From positions 1 through 42,126 of the forward strand of contig JBEKLQ010000030.1 in the NCBI GenBank assembly GCA_050010115.1: DNA of 42,126 bases, given 5' to 3'. Made by a program: the position numbers and the translations under genes. Positions 8,937-16,842 of the stretch are shown one piece after another. The stretch comes from JAKACA01 sp050010115. GTDB lineage: Bacteria; Actinomycetota; Acidimicrobiia; Acidimicrobiales; Bog-793. The stretch's first letter is position 1; each line of letters starts with the position of its first letter. The notes beneath the pieces are model-generated. The model did no database searches. It was given only the letters and a program-made list of their open reading frames with translations, and was not told where the DNA came from.

Positions 8937-9755
8937 TCAGCGGACCCAGGAGGCTGGGCGTTTCTCGAGGAACGCGGTCATCCCTTCACGGGCCTCGTCG
9001 CTCGCGAAGAGGCGGGCGGACAGTTCCGCCGTCCAGCGGAAGGCGTCGTCTTCGGGCAGTGTCGGCACGACGTCTATCAATTGCTTCGACGCGGCGATGG
9101 CGTTCGGCTCGCCGGCCAGGAGATCGCTCACGATGGCGTCGATCTCCGCGTCGAGTTGGTCGGCAGGAACCGCACCGTTGAGGAGCCCCATCCGCACGGC
9201 CTCGGCAGCGGGGAACCGGTGCCCCCGCAGGAAGGCGGCTCGCGCGTCGGCGAGCCGCATCTTCGGCAGGCAGATGACCGAGATCATGGCCGGAGCCACG
9301 CCGACGCGTACCTCCGTGAAGCCGAACCTGGCGTGGTCGGCCGCGATCGAGATGTCCAGCGCTGCGGCAAGTCCCACTCCGCCGGCGACGCAATGGCCGG
9401 CGATTCGGCCGACGTAGGGCTTGGGGGAGTGCCGGAACCGCCGGAACAGCGCAAGGGGATTGACGCTGCTCACCTGCGTGTCCGCAGCGTCGCTGGTGCT
9501 GGCGGCACTGGGATCGGCGGCATTGGGATCGGCAGCACTGGGATCAGCGGCACGCTCGGCCAGGTTCGCGCCGGCACAGAAGACCGAACCTGAATTCGTC
9601 AGCACGACCACCCGAACCTCGGGGTCGTGATCTGCTCTGTCGAGCGCCGCTACCAGTTCGCCCGTCAGCTGCCGCCCCAAGGCGTTGCGGTGCTCTTCGT
9701 CGGCCAAGGTGATGGTCATCACCCCGTTGCGGAGATCGGCCTCGACGAGCGGCAT
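8937..9755 (-). CDS. Enoyl-CoA hydratase/isomerase (crotonase) family protein
   Basis: A 272-aa crotonase-fold acyl-CoA enzyme, last gene of the carboxylase/AtuA operon. Visible signatures are EHRNALGRQLTGEL at the start of the fold, FCAGANLAERA at the first oxyanion-hole segment, and GHCVAGGVGLAAALDISIAA at the second; LPKMRLADARAAFLRGHRF follows. The length is typical except for an insert of about 25 residues rich in Ala, Asp, Pro and Ser right after CAGANLAERA, encoded by a 15-bp repeat. ATG 9755 overlaps the upstream stop as TGATG, so translation is coupled. In this setting it probably hydrates the unsaturated dicarboxylic acyl-CoA produced by the carboxylase, as hydratases do in leucine and acyclic terpene breakdown; that step is inference. 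Confidence 0.85.
   Translation of the reverse strand: MPLVEADLRNGVMTITLADEEHRNALGRQLTGELVAALDRADHDPEVRVVVLTNSGSVFCAGANLAERAADPSAADPNAADPSAASTSDAADTQVSSVNPLALFRRFRHSPKPYVGRIAGHCVAGGVGLAAALDISIAADHARFGFTEVRVGVAPAMISVICLPKMRLADARAAFLRGHRFPAAEAVRMGLLNGAVPADQLDAEIDAIVSDLLAGEPNAIAASKQLIDVVPTLPEDDAFRWTAELSARLFASDEAREGMTAFLEKRPASWVR
9501..9545. repeat. 15-bp tandem repeat, three copies, in the crotonase gene
   Basis: Three copies of a GGCGGCACTGGGATC-like unit (two with single changes) plus a partial fourth lie at 9501-9553. On the coding strand they encode D-P-S/N-A-A pentapeptides, lengthening a surface loop. Confidence 0.8.
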
Positions 9756-10552
9756 CACGAGCTCCTCGGGGCGGGAGGGTTGCTCGCTCCGCCTGCGAAG
9801 ACCTGCGCTCTGACGAGCCAATGGCGAGCGAGCTCACCGCATTGCAGACCGGTGTCGTCGACGTGGCGGCGTTGAGTGACGACCAGGCAGAAGTCCTCGG
9901 CGGAGCCGCGAACGATGTCGGCGGCGTCGTCGGGGCCCCACGTCCAGGTCTGGCCCGACGGGCTCGTCAGTATCAGCTGGATCTCGCCTTCGGGGGCCGT
10001 CTGGCCACGAACCGCATACGACCAACCCCGGGTGATGTAGCCGAGTTGGGCGATGTGGCGCAGGCGATCGGTGGCCTCGCGCGTTGCTCCGACGGCGTCG
10101 ACGATGTCAGTGCCGTGCGCCCACACTTCCATCAGGCGAGCGCTGAGGAACGACTTCGCACTCATCGACGGCCCGTACCAGCTGATGCGGGCTCCGTCGG
10201 TCAGGCTGGCCGACGCCTCGGCGAGGAGTTGCCGGTTCAAGCGCCAGGCCTCGAGCTGACGGTCCGGCGCCAACGCCCGGAAGGCGCCGAGTGTGAATTG
10301 TTCCCCTCCGTCGCCGTCATCGCCGGCGGCATCGAAGAGCGCCTGCATCCCGGCGGTGAACGCCTCCGGGTCGGTGATCGCCGTCGCCGCTGTGCCGTCG
10401 AAGTAGGTGAGGTGACCGATCTGGTCGGCGACGTTCCAGCCAGGGCTCGGCGTCGGCAACGCCCACTGCTCGCTCGCCAGTGCGCCCACGATGACATCGA
10501 GGGCGGCTTGCTCAGCCAACAGATCGGCTCTCAAGGTGTCGACATCACTCAT
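9755..10552 (-). CDS. TIGR03084-type protein of the DinB/maleylpyruvate isomerase superfamily
   Basis: A 265-aa protein that looks like the actinobacterial TIGR03084 family, built on a DinB/MDMPI four-helix bundle. Evidence: TPSPGWNVADQIGHLTYFDGT near residue 35 (the conserved W-x-x-x-D-x-x-x-H-L/I region with a metal-ligand-type His), RLMEVWAHGTDIVDAVG near residue 140, and a C-terminal all-beta SCP2-like part (LTSPSGQTWTWGP...VRGSAEDFCLVVTQRRH). Family members use mycothiol or an unknown thiol cofactor in some cases; here the reaction is unknown. ATG 10552 has GAGGAGC 3-8 nt upstream. It lies 24 nt after the TetR gene and overlaps the crotonase, so it is an operon member. Confidence 0.8.
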   Translation of the reverse strand: MSDVDTLRADLLAEQAALDVIVGALASEQWALPTPSPGWNVADQIGHLTYFDGTAATAITDPEAFTAGMQALFDAAGDDGDGGEQFTLGAFRALAPDRQLEAWRLNRQLLAEASASLTDGARISWYGPSMSAKSFLSARLMEVWAHGTDIVDAVGATREATDRLRHIAQLGYITRGWSYAVRGQTAPEGEIQLILTSPSGQTWTWGPDDAADIVRGSAEDFCLVVTQRRHVDDTGLQCGELARHWLVRAQVFAGGASNPPAPRSS

Positions 10553-10576
10553 GTCGCTCCTCGTTCGTTCATCCGT

Positions 10577-11278
10577 TCATCGGGCGGTTCGCGATCGAAC
10601 CCGGTTGGTGGTTCGCATGCCGCGCAGGATGATGCCGAGCAGCGAGTCGGCTGCCTGCTTGGGCGTCGATCGCAGCGTGGGCATGACCTCGGGACGTGAC
10701 AGCTCTCGTGCCAGGCCCGCCATCACGCGGGCGACAGCGCCGGTATCGACCGCGAGAATCTCACCGCGCTCGACGGCGAGATCGAGCAGGCACCGCGTGA
10801 CCGCCACGACGTAATCGGAGTGGAAGTCGCCAAGTCGCTGTGCGGCCGGCATCAAGGCTAGGTCGCGCGCGAACGGTTCCGTACTGCCGTTCACGGCTTC
10901 GCTCGCAGCCTCGAGGTAGGCCTGCAACGCCTCGATCGCTGTCATGTCGGGCTTGATCGTGTCCATTGCCTTCCGCCCCACTCGCCACAGGTTGCGGTCG
11001 ACGACGACCAGCACCAGTTCGTCCCGGCTGGGCGCCAGACCGTAGAGCGTGCGCAGGGAGCACCTCGCCCGCGAGGCGATCTCGGCCATGGTCAGATCGG
11101 CGAACCCGTCGTCGAACATTCCCCCGAGGCGATCGAGTATCTCGCGCTGGCGATCGGTGAGCCGGCGCTCTCGCTCGCGGTTGAGGACCGCCGGTGGAGG
11201 CTTGACCGCGCGGAGCCGGCGCTGAAGCTCGGTGAGCTTCGGGGACGCCGCCTCGATCGTCGCTGTCGCCGTGCTCAC
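10577..11278 (-). CDS. TetR-family transcriptional regulator
   Basis: A 233-aa regulator. After a basic N-terminal 45 residues comes the TetR helix-turn-helix: TDRQREILDRLGGMFDDGF then LTMAEIASRARCSLRTLYGL, with the usual L-Y at the end of the recognition helix. The C-terminal helical ligand domain (from RNLWRVGRKAMD on) is not assignable. The start GTG 11278 overlaps the AtuA stop (GTGA), so the regulator is made with the operon it sits in. That points to autoregulation, probably by binding the pseudo-palindrome at 16763-16780, with an acyl-CoA intermediate as a plausible inducer (inference). Confidence 0.85.
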   Translation of the reverse strand: MSTATATIEAASPKLTELQRRLRAVKPPPAVLNRERERRLTDRQREILDRLGGMFDDGFADLTMAEIASRARCSLRTLYGLAPSRDELVLVVVDRNLWRVGRKAMDTIKPDMTAIEALQAYLEAASEAVNGSTEPFARDLALMPAAQRLGDFHSDYVVAVTRCLLDLAVERGEILAVDTGAVARVMAGLARELSRPEVMPTLRSTPKQAADSLLGIILRGMRTTNRVRSRTAR

Positions 11279-13143
11279 GCTTGCTCCAGCAGTGTTGCGG
11301 GTACGTCGACGACCCGGCTGCGCAGCCACTCACCCAGGCTCTTGGCCTGGGCGTCTTGACGGGTGGACGCAGCTACGCCCTCTTGGAGCAGATCATGGAT
11401 CACGAAGTTCAGCGACCGCAGTGCCGGCAACCGGTAGCGGTCGATGACGAGCGATGCCGTCTCCGGCAGCAGTTGGCGCAGGACATCGGTGGTGAGGAAT
11501 CCGTCGAGCCACGCCCACGCTCGATCGCTGCGGGCGAACACGCCGAGGTTGGCGTTGCCGCCCTTGTCGCCCGACCGGGCGCCGACAACTCGCCCGATCG
11601 GCGTCGCAACAGTGGGACCCGACGGCACATCGGCCGCCGGGCCGTCGCCGATACCCGGCACATCGGCCGCCGGGCCATCGGCCGCCGGGCCGCCGGCCGC
11701 CGGCACATCGGCCACCGGGCCATCGGCCGCCGGGCCGCCGGCCGCCGGCACATCGGCCACCGGAGCGACGGAATCGACCACGGTAGGCTGGCCCCCGAGG
11801 ACGACGACTTGTTGGGGAACAAGGTCGGCAGGCACGACGGCCGGCCGGTAGACGCCGTAGGCGCCGCCGCTCGATGAGCCACCGACGCCGAACATGCCAG
11901 GAATCGTGGCGAGTGCGAGCTCGGTGACCGCGTTGGTGACGGCTCTGCCGACCTTGCGCTCGTCAGAGTCCTTCAGCGTGATGCGCCACAACGCCACCGC
12001 TTCCTCGTTCGACGCCGGGTCGGGCTTGTCCGTGCGCACGACGCGCGTCGTGACGCTGGCAAAGTCGTCGGGGCGGTAGGGGCATGCAACCCAGAACGCC
12101 TCCTCGATCAGCCTCGCCTTGGCCTCGATATCGAGCCCCGTGAGGGCGATGGCCATGTCCGTGCGGAAGCCCCCCACTTCGTTCATTGCCACCTTCAGCG
12201 TCGCTGGCGGTGGCTCGCCTTTCGTGCCGCTGATGCGCACCCGGTCGGGGCCGACCTGCCCGAGGTGGATCGTGTCGAAGCGAGCCGACACGTCGGGCCC
12301 GAGATAGGCCGGTCCGCCGATCTCGTAAAGCAGCTGCGAGGTGACGGTCCCGATCGACACCTCGCCGCCTGTGGCGTCGTGCTTACCGATCACGCACGAC
12401 CCGTCGGCGGCGACCTCGGCCCACGGGAAGCCGACTCTCGTCATTCCGGGCACCTCGGTGAAGAATGAGTAGTTGCCCCCAGTGGCCTGCGCGCCACACT
12501 CCACGACATGCCCGGCCACGACCGCTCCGGCCAGTGCGTCCCAGTCGTCGCGTGCCCACCCATGGTGCCAAGCGGCAGGGCCACACACCACAGCCGCGTC
12601 GGTGACGCGGCCGGTGATCACGATGTTCGCCCCACGGTTCAGGGCCTCGACGATGCCCCAGCAGCCGAGGTATGCGTTGGCGGTGATGAAACGCGACGTA
12701 TCGCCGATCGGCTCACCCGTCTCGAAGTGGGTCAAGCCGACGCCGGCGTCTCGCAACTCGTCGAGTCTCGGCATGAGATCGTCGCCGTTCACGTAGGCGA
12801 TCGTCGGAGCCAGCCCCAGCTTCGCCGCCACTTCAGCCACGGCCTCGGCGCACCCAGCGGGGTCGAGACCGCCGGCGTTCGACACGACCTTGATGCCCCG
12901 ATCGAGGCACGAGCCCATCACCGTCTCCATCTGGGCGACGAAGCTGCGGGCGTAACCACCGCCCGGCCGCTTGGCCTGAGCGCGGGCCAGGATCAACATG
13001 GTCAGTTCCGCCAGCCAATCGCCCGTCAGAACGTCGATCGGGCCGCCATTCACCATCTCCTCAGCCGCCGACAACCGGTCGCCGTAGAAGCCGGAACAGT
13101 TGGCGATGCGAATCGGTTGCGTTGCCTGGTCTGCGTGGGTCAT
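11275..13143 (-). CDS. atuA: AtuA-family protein of acyclic terpene utilisation (DUF1446 plus C-terminal domain)
   Basis: A 622-aa protein. The N-terminal domain starts IRIANCSGFYGDRLSAAEEM and continues with DVLTGDWLAELTM and the DAAVVCGPAAWHHGW segment, the pattern of the AtuA/DUF1446 family. The C-terminal part from VVGARSGDKGGNANLGVFARS is the AtuA C-terminal ferredoxin-like domain. The two are joined by an Ala/Pro/Gly/Asp-rich linker made of a 45-bp repeat. In Pseudomonas, AtuA is needed for citronellol/geraniol breakdown, with an unproven chemical role. ATG 13143 overlaps the upstream stop (ATGA). It lies between the biotin carboxylase and TetR genes of one operon, supporting action on a branched or isoprenoid acyl-CoA. 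Confidence 0.85.
   Translation of the reverse strand: MTHADQATQPIRIANCSGFYGDRLSAAEEMVNGGPIDVLTGDWLAELTMLILARAQAKRPGGGYARSFVAQMETVMGSCLDRGIKVVSNAGGLDPAGCAEAVAEVAAKLGLAPTIAYVNGDDLMPRLDELRDAGVGLTHFETGEPIGDTSRFITANAYLGCWGIVEALNRGANIVITGRVTDAAVVCGPAAWHHGWARDDWDALAGAVVAGHVVECGAQATGGNYSFFTEVPGMTRVGFPWAEVAADGSCVIGKHDATGGEVSIGTVTSQLLYEIGGPAYLGPDVSARFDTIHLGQVGPDRVRISGTKGEPPPATLKVAMNEVGGFRTDMAIALTGLDIEAKARLIEEAFWVACPYRPDDFASVTTRVVRTDKPDPASNEEAVALWRITLKDSDERKVGRAVTNAVTELALATIPGMFGVGGSSSGGAYGVYRPAVVPADLVPQQVVVLGGQPTVVDSVAPVADVPAAGGPAADGPVADVPAAGGPAADGPAADVPGIGDGPAADVPSGPTVATPIGRVVGARSGDKGGNANLGVFARSDRAWAWLDGFLTTDVLRQLLPETASLVIDRYRLPALRSLNFVIHDLLQEGVAASTRQDAQAKSLGEWLRSRVVDVPATLLEQA
11657..11760. repeat. 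45-bp tandem repeat in the AtuA linker
   Basis: Units beginning GGCACATCGGCC start at 11657, 11702 and 11747 (period 45; the last is partial), and a related GGCACATCGGCC lies at 11624. They encode 15-residue units of the VADVPAAGGPAADGP type between the two AtuA domains. Confidence 0.8.
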
Positions 13144-15107
13144 CTCGGGCTCACCGGAGCGTCGTTCGGGGTGTCCTCGGACTCGCCGGTTTCGATCATC
13201 AGCAACACGGCGCCAGTGCCGACCTGCTGGCCGGCGACGACGAAGACGTCGGTGACGAAGCCCTCCGCCGGAGCCGTAACGTGGTGTTCCATCTTCATCG
13301 CCTCCATCACCACCAGCGTGATTCCCGTGGTGACGCGATCGCCCACGGCGACTCGCACATCGAGCACAGCGCCCGGCATGGGCGCAGTGAGACCGCCGGC
13401 GGGAAGGTCGGAACCCGGCACCTCGAATCGTGGGACGACACCGAACTCGACGGTTCCTCGCACGGTCTGGATGTGCACGCGATCGCCGGCTCTGGTGATG
13501 CGAGCCACCGAACGCCGGCCGTCGATCTCGATGTCGATATCCGACGGGGAACGGCGATGGATGAGCGCTCTGGTGCCGTCGCCGACGATGAACGATCCGT
13601 CGCGTTGCGACCGGTACGTGATCTCGAGGGTGCGGTCGCCACGGCGGAGGGACACGCGCTGAGCCGGGAGCCTGGCGTTGCGCCACCCGCTGGGCGCGGC
13701 AGTGAACACCTGCGTCGCAGCCCGGTTCTCGCCCTGGAGCCACAGTGCCGTAGCCGTGGCAGCACGCTGTAGTTCGCCATCGCTCAAGGTGAGCTTCAGC
13801 GATGGCCGGATGCGTTCGATGAAGTCGGTCGTCGTGTCGCCGGCGAGGAAGCTGGCGTCGCGCAGCGTCGCTGCCAGGAAATCTCGGTTCGTGCTGACGC
13901 CACCGAGATGGAGACGTTCGAGCGCGAGGGCGAGCAGCGCCGCAGCTTCGATTCGCGTAGCGGCGTGGGCAACAACCTTGGCGATCATCGGGTCGAAGGA
14001 GACGTTCACGACGGAGCCCGCCTCCACGCCCGACTCCCACCGAACGGTCGGAGTGTCTGCAGGGGAGAAGGCAGTGAGCGTTCCGCCAGCGGGCAGAAAC
14101 CCGGCGTCGGGGTCCTCGGCGCACAGGCGGGCCTCGATCGCGTGCCCGGCGAAGGAGATATCGCCCTGTTCGTAGTCCAGCGGTTCGCCGGCTGCGATCC
14201 GGATCTGCTCGCGAACCAAGTCGACGCCGGTGACCTGCTCGGTGACCGGATGCTCCACTTGGAGACGAGTGTTGACTTCGAGGAAGAAGAACTCGCGGGT
14301 GGCGTCGTCGACGAGAAACTCGACCGTGCCCGCAGACTCGTAGCCGATCGCCCGGCCGAGTCGCAGCGCCGCCTCGCCCATGGCGGCGCGCATCGCGTCA
14401 TCGACCGCAGGTGACGGAGACTCCTCGATGAGTTTTTGGTGGCGCCGCTGGATGGAGCATTCGCGTTCGCCGAGGTGCACGAGGTTGCCGTGGTGGTCGC
14501 CGAGGATCTGGATCTCGACGTGCCGCGACGTGGCGACGTAGCGCTCCAGGAACACCCGGTCGTCACCGAAACTGCTGGCAGCCTCACGCTGCGCCGATGC
14601 GACAGCAGCGTCGAGATCGGCTGGGTTGACGACGACCCGCATGCCTTTCCCGCCGCCGCCGGCCGCTGCTTTCACGAGCAACGGGTATCCGATCTCGGCC
14701 GCAGCCTGCGGATCGCCGGTCGATGGCAGCGTCGGCACACCTACAGCGGCAGCCGCGCGTTTGGCGGCCAGCTTGTCGCCCATGGCGGCGATCGTCTCCG
14801 GCGAAGGCCCGATCCAGATCAGGCCGGCGGCAATGACATCGGCGGCGAACGTTGGGTTCTCCGACAGGAATCCGTAGCCAGGGTGGATCGCCTCTGAGCC
14901 GGTCGACCGGGCGGCGGCGATGAGTGCGGCGCCGTCCAAGTAGCCGGTGGCGAGGCGCAGCGACTCGTCAGCCTCCGAGACGTATGGGGCCGACACATCT
15001 GAGTCGACGAAGACTGCAACGCAGCGTATGCCCATTCCGTGGGCGGTTCGGATGATGTGTCGAGCGATCTCGCCACGATTGGCCACGAGGAGCGTGGAGA
15101 AGCTCAC
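13140..15107 (-). CDS. Acyl-CoA carboxylase alpha subunit (biotin carboxylase plus biotin carrier)
   Basis: A 655-aa protein with the order biotin carboxylase, linker, biotin carrier domain. The start SFSTLLVANRGEIARHIIRT is the standard first strand. KAAAGGGGKGMR is the ATP-grasp glycine loop, ERECSIQRRHQKLIEE the bicarbonate/biotin site, and FFLEVNTRLQVEHPVTE the catalytic region. EAMKMEHHV near residue 605 holds the biotinylated Lys. It carboxylates biotin with ATP and bicarbonate and hands the group to the carboxyltransferase encoded just upstream. GTG 15107 overlaps the upstream TGA (GTGA), and its own stop overlaps the atuA start (ATGA). The AtuA neighbour suggests geranyl-CoA or a related branched enoyl-CoA as substrate, but 3-methylcrotonyl-CoA is an alternative. 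Confidence 0.9.
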   Translation of the reverse strand: MSFSTLLVANRGEIARHIIRTAHGMGIRCVAVFVDSDVSAPYVSEADESLRLATGYLDGAALIAAARSTGSEAIHPGYGFLSENPTFAADVIAAGLIWIGPSPETIAAMGDKLAAKRAAAAVGVPTLPSTGDPQAAAEIGYPLLVKAAAGGGGKGMRVVVNPADLDAAVASAQREAASSFGDDRVFLERYVATSRHVEIQILGDHHGNLVHLGERECSIQRRHQKLIEESPSPAVDDAMRAAMGEAALRLGRAIGYESAGTVEFLVDDATREFFFLEVNTRLQVEHPVTEQVTGVDLVREQIRIAAGEPLDYEQGDISFAGHAIEARLCAEDPDAGFLPAGGTLTAFSPADTPTVRWESGVEAGSVVNVSFDPMIAKVVAHAATRIEAAALLALALERLHLGGVSTNRDFLAATLRDASFLAGDTTTDFIERIRPSLKLTLSDGELQRAATATALWLQGENRAATQVFTAAPSGWRNARLPAQRVSLRRGDRTLEITYRSQRDGSFIVGDGTRALIHRRSPSDIDIEIDGRRSVARITRAGDRVHIQTVRGTVEFGVVPRFEVPGSDLPAGGLTAPMPGAVLDVRVAVGDRVTTGITLVVMEAMKMEHHVTAPAEGFVTDVFVVAGQQVGTGAVLLMIETGESEDTPNDAPVSPR

Positions 15108-16747
15108 AGCCGAAACACCCCGTAGCCCTTGGCGCCCTCGATCGGTCGGTTGCGCACGACCGACAGGCACATCCCCAGCACCGTGCGGGTGTCGCGGGGA
15201 TCGATGATGCCGTCGTCGCTGATGGCGCCGGTGGCGACCAGGGCAAGCGATCCCTTCTCTTGGATCGCCTCGACCATCTCGACGATCTTGCGGTCCTCTT
15301 CTTCGTCGAAGTCGAGGCCCTGCCGAGCGGCTTGCCCGCGACGAACCATGGACATCACGCCGGCGATCTGCTTGGGGCCCATCACGGCGATCTTGGCCGT
15401 CGGCCACAGGAAGGTGAACCGGTTGCCGAACGCCCGACCGGACATGCCGTACGTGCCGGCGCCGTACGAGGAGCCGATGATCACGGTGAGGTGGGGCACG
15501 GTGGAGTTGGTGACGGCGTTGAGCATCTGCGAGCCCTTCTTGATGATGCCCTCCGCCTCGAAGTCGCGACCGACCATGTAGCCGGTGACGTTCTGGAGGA
15601 ACACCAACGGCACATCGATCTGATTGCACAACTGGATGAAGTGAGCCGCCTTCTCGGCGGACCGGGGGTAGATCACGCCGTTGTTGCCGATGATCCCGAC
15701 GGGGTAGCCGTGGATGTTCGCCCACCCGCACACGATGGTGCTGCCGTACTTCGGCTTGAACTCCTCGAACCGCGATCCGTCCATCACACGGCCGATGACA
15801 TCGCGCACGTCGACCGGCTGGCGCAGGTCGCGACTGACGAGGCCGAGCAGTTCCTCGGGATCGAGCAACGGTTCGTCCGGGTGCAACTCCGGACCGGGTC
15901 CGGGCTTTCGCCAGTTGAGATGTGACACCACCTCTCGGCACAGCCGGATGGCGTCCATCTCGTCCTCGGCGAAATAGTCGCCAAGTCCGGACACTTCGGC
16001 GTGCATCAGTGCTCCACCGAGTGTCTCGTCGTCGGATTCCTCGCCCGTCGCCATCTTCACCAGGGGTGGCCCGGCCAGGAAGATCTTCGACTGCCCCTTG
16101 ACCACGATGTTGTAGTCAGAAAGGCCCGGCTGGTAGGCGCCCCCTGCGGTGGACGATCCGAACACGACGCAGACGGTGGGGATACGCATCTTCGACAGTT
16201 CGATGAGGTCGTAGAAGAACCGGCCGCTCTCGGCGAAATGCTCGGTCTGAACCCGCCTTCCGCCGCTCCCGTCGGTCGGAATGCGCAGGTCGGCGCCCGC
16301 CGATTCGACGAAACTCACATACGGCATGCGGTTGTCTCGTGAGATTTCGATCGCACGTGCCCACTTCTTCGCCGCGTACGGCGTGAGCGCACCGCCGAGT
16401 ACCGACGGGTCGTTGGCGATGACCACGCACTCGGTGCCGGCGATGACACCGATGCCCACGACCATGCCGCCGCCCATCGCGTAGTCGGAGTTGTAGCCGG
16501 CAAGTGCGCTGACCTCGAAGAACGGGCTGTCAGGGTCGAGCACGTTGGCGATGCGCTCGCGGACGGGGAGCTTGCCTCGGGATCGCATCCGCTCCATGGC
16601 CTTGGGCCCGCCACCGGCCTCGGCCTGATCGAGCAGCTCGTCGATCACCGACAGCTGCTCGATCATGTCGGCACGGTTCTGTAAGAACTGCTCCGAAGTC
16701 GGATCGAGCTTTGATCGCAGGGGTGGAGCGAGCGACGTGTGATCCAC
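15104..16747 (-). CDS. Acyl-CoA carboxylase beta subunit (carboxyltransferase)
   Basis: A 547-aa carboxyltransferase of the MccB/AtuC/PccB type. The N-terminal half has RGKLPVRERI, then YAMGGGMVVGIGVIAG and ESAGADLR; FGSSTAGGAYQPGLSDY is an oxyanion-hole glycine region. The C-terminal half has GIIGNNGVIYPRSAEKAAHF and GSSYGAGTYGMSGRAFG, the second glycine-rich site. It transfers CO2 from biotin to an acyl-CoA and is first in the operon with the biotin carboxylase and AtuA. I choose GTG 16747 (VDHTSLAPPL): upstream residues are not protein-like and a TATTAT box ends 7 nt before it, so the mRNA may be leaderless. The substrate is not decided by sequence reading. Confidence 0.88.
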   Translation of the reverse strand: MDHTSLAPPLRSKLDPTSEQFLQNRADMIEQLSVIDELLDQAEAGGGPKAMERMRSRGKLPVRERIANVLDPDSPFFEVSALAGYNSDYAMGGGMVVGIGVIAGTECVVIANDPSVLGGALTPYAAKKWARAIEISRDNRMPYVSFVESAGADLRIPTDGSGGRRVQTEHFAESGRFFYDLIELSKMRIPTVCVVFGSSTAGGAYQPGLSDYNIVVKGQSKIFLAGPPLVKMATGEESDDETLGGALMHAEVSGLGDYFAEDEMDAIRLCREVVSHLNWRKPGPGPELHPDEPLLDPEELLGLVSRDLRQPVDVRDVIGRVMDGSRFEEFKPKYGSTIVCGWANIHGYPVGIIGNNGVIYPRSAEKAAHFIQLCNQIDVPLVFLQNVTGYMVGRDFEAEGIIKKGSQMLNAVTNSTVPHLTVIIGSSYGAGTYGMSGRAFGNRFTFLWPTAKIAVMGPKQIAGVMSMVRRGQAARQGLDFDEEEDRKIVEMVEAIQEKGSLALVATGAISDDGIIDPRDTRTVLGMCLSVVRNRPIEGAKGYGVFRL

Positions 16748-16753
16748 CCGTTG

Positions 16754-16759
16754 ATAATA
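16754..16759 (-). promoter_or_regulatory. Possible -10 box of the carboxylase/AtuA operon
   Basis: On the minus strand TATTAT lies 7 nt before the G of GTG 16747, so the predicted first transcript base would fall on or next to the start codon. No Shine-Dalgarno is present, which agrees with a leaderless message. No clear -35 is visible. Confidence 0.4.
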
Positions 16760-16762
16760 GCT

Positions 16763-16780
16763 ACGGTAATATATCACCGT
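16763..16780. promoter_or_regulatory. 18-bp pseudo-palindromic operator between divergent genes
   Basis: ACGGTAATATATCACCGT has 5-bp outer arms and an ATATAT centre that pair perfectly; only positions 6 and 13 break symmetry. It sits in the 95-bp gap between the carboxylase operon and the nitronate-monooxygenase-type gene, just upstream of the TATTAT box. Size and shape fit a TetR-family site, and a TetR gene lies in the operon. Confidence 0.6.
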
Positions 16781-16842
16781 CAATATTTTCCTCCGATCTG
16801 GCTCGAATTCGTGCCAGGCGGCAGCTGGAAGGCGAGAGCGCA

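Noticed and set aside
13144..14124. N-terminal extension of the AtuA frame up to 14124
   Set aside because: This part is the Arg-rich shadow of the biotin carboxylase gene; the ATGA overlap at 13143 and the conserved AtuA start fix the true N-terminus.
15108..15941. N-terminal extension of the biotin carboxylase frame up to 15941
   Set aside because: Shadow of the carboxyltransferase gene; the conserved first strand begins at GTG 15107.
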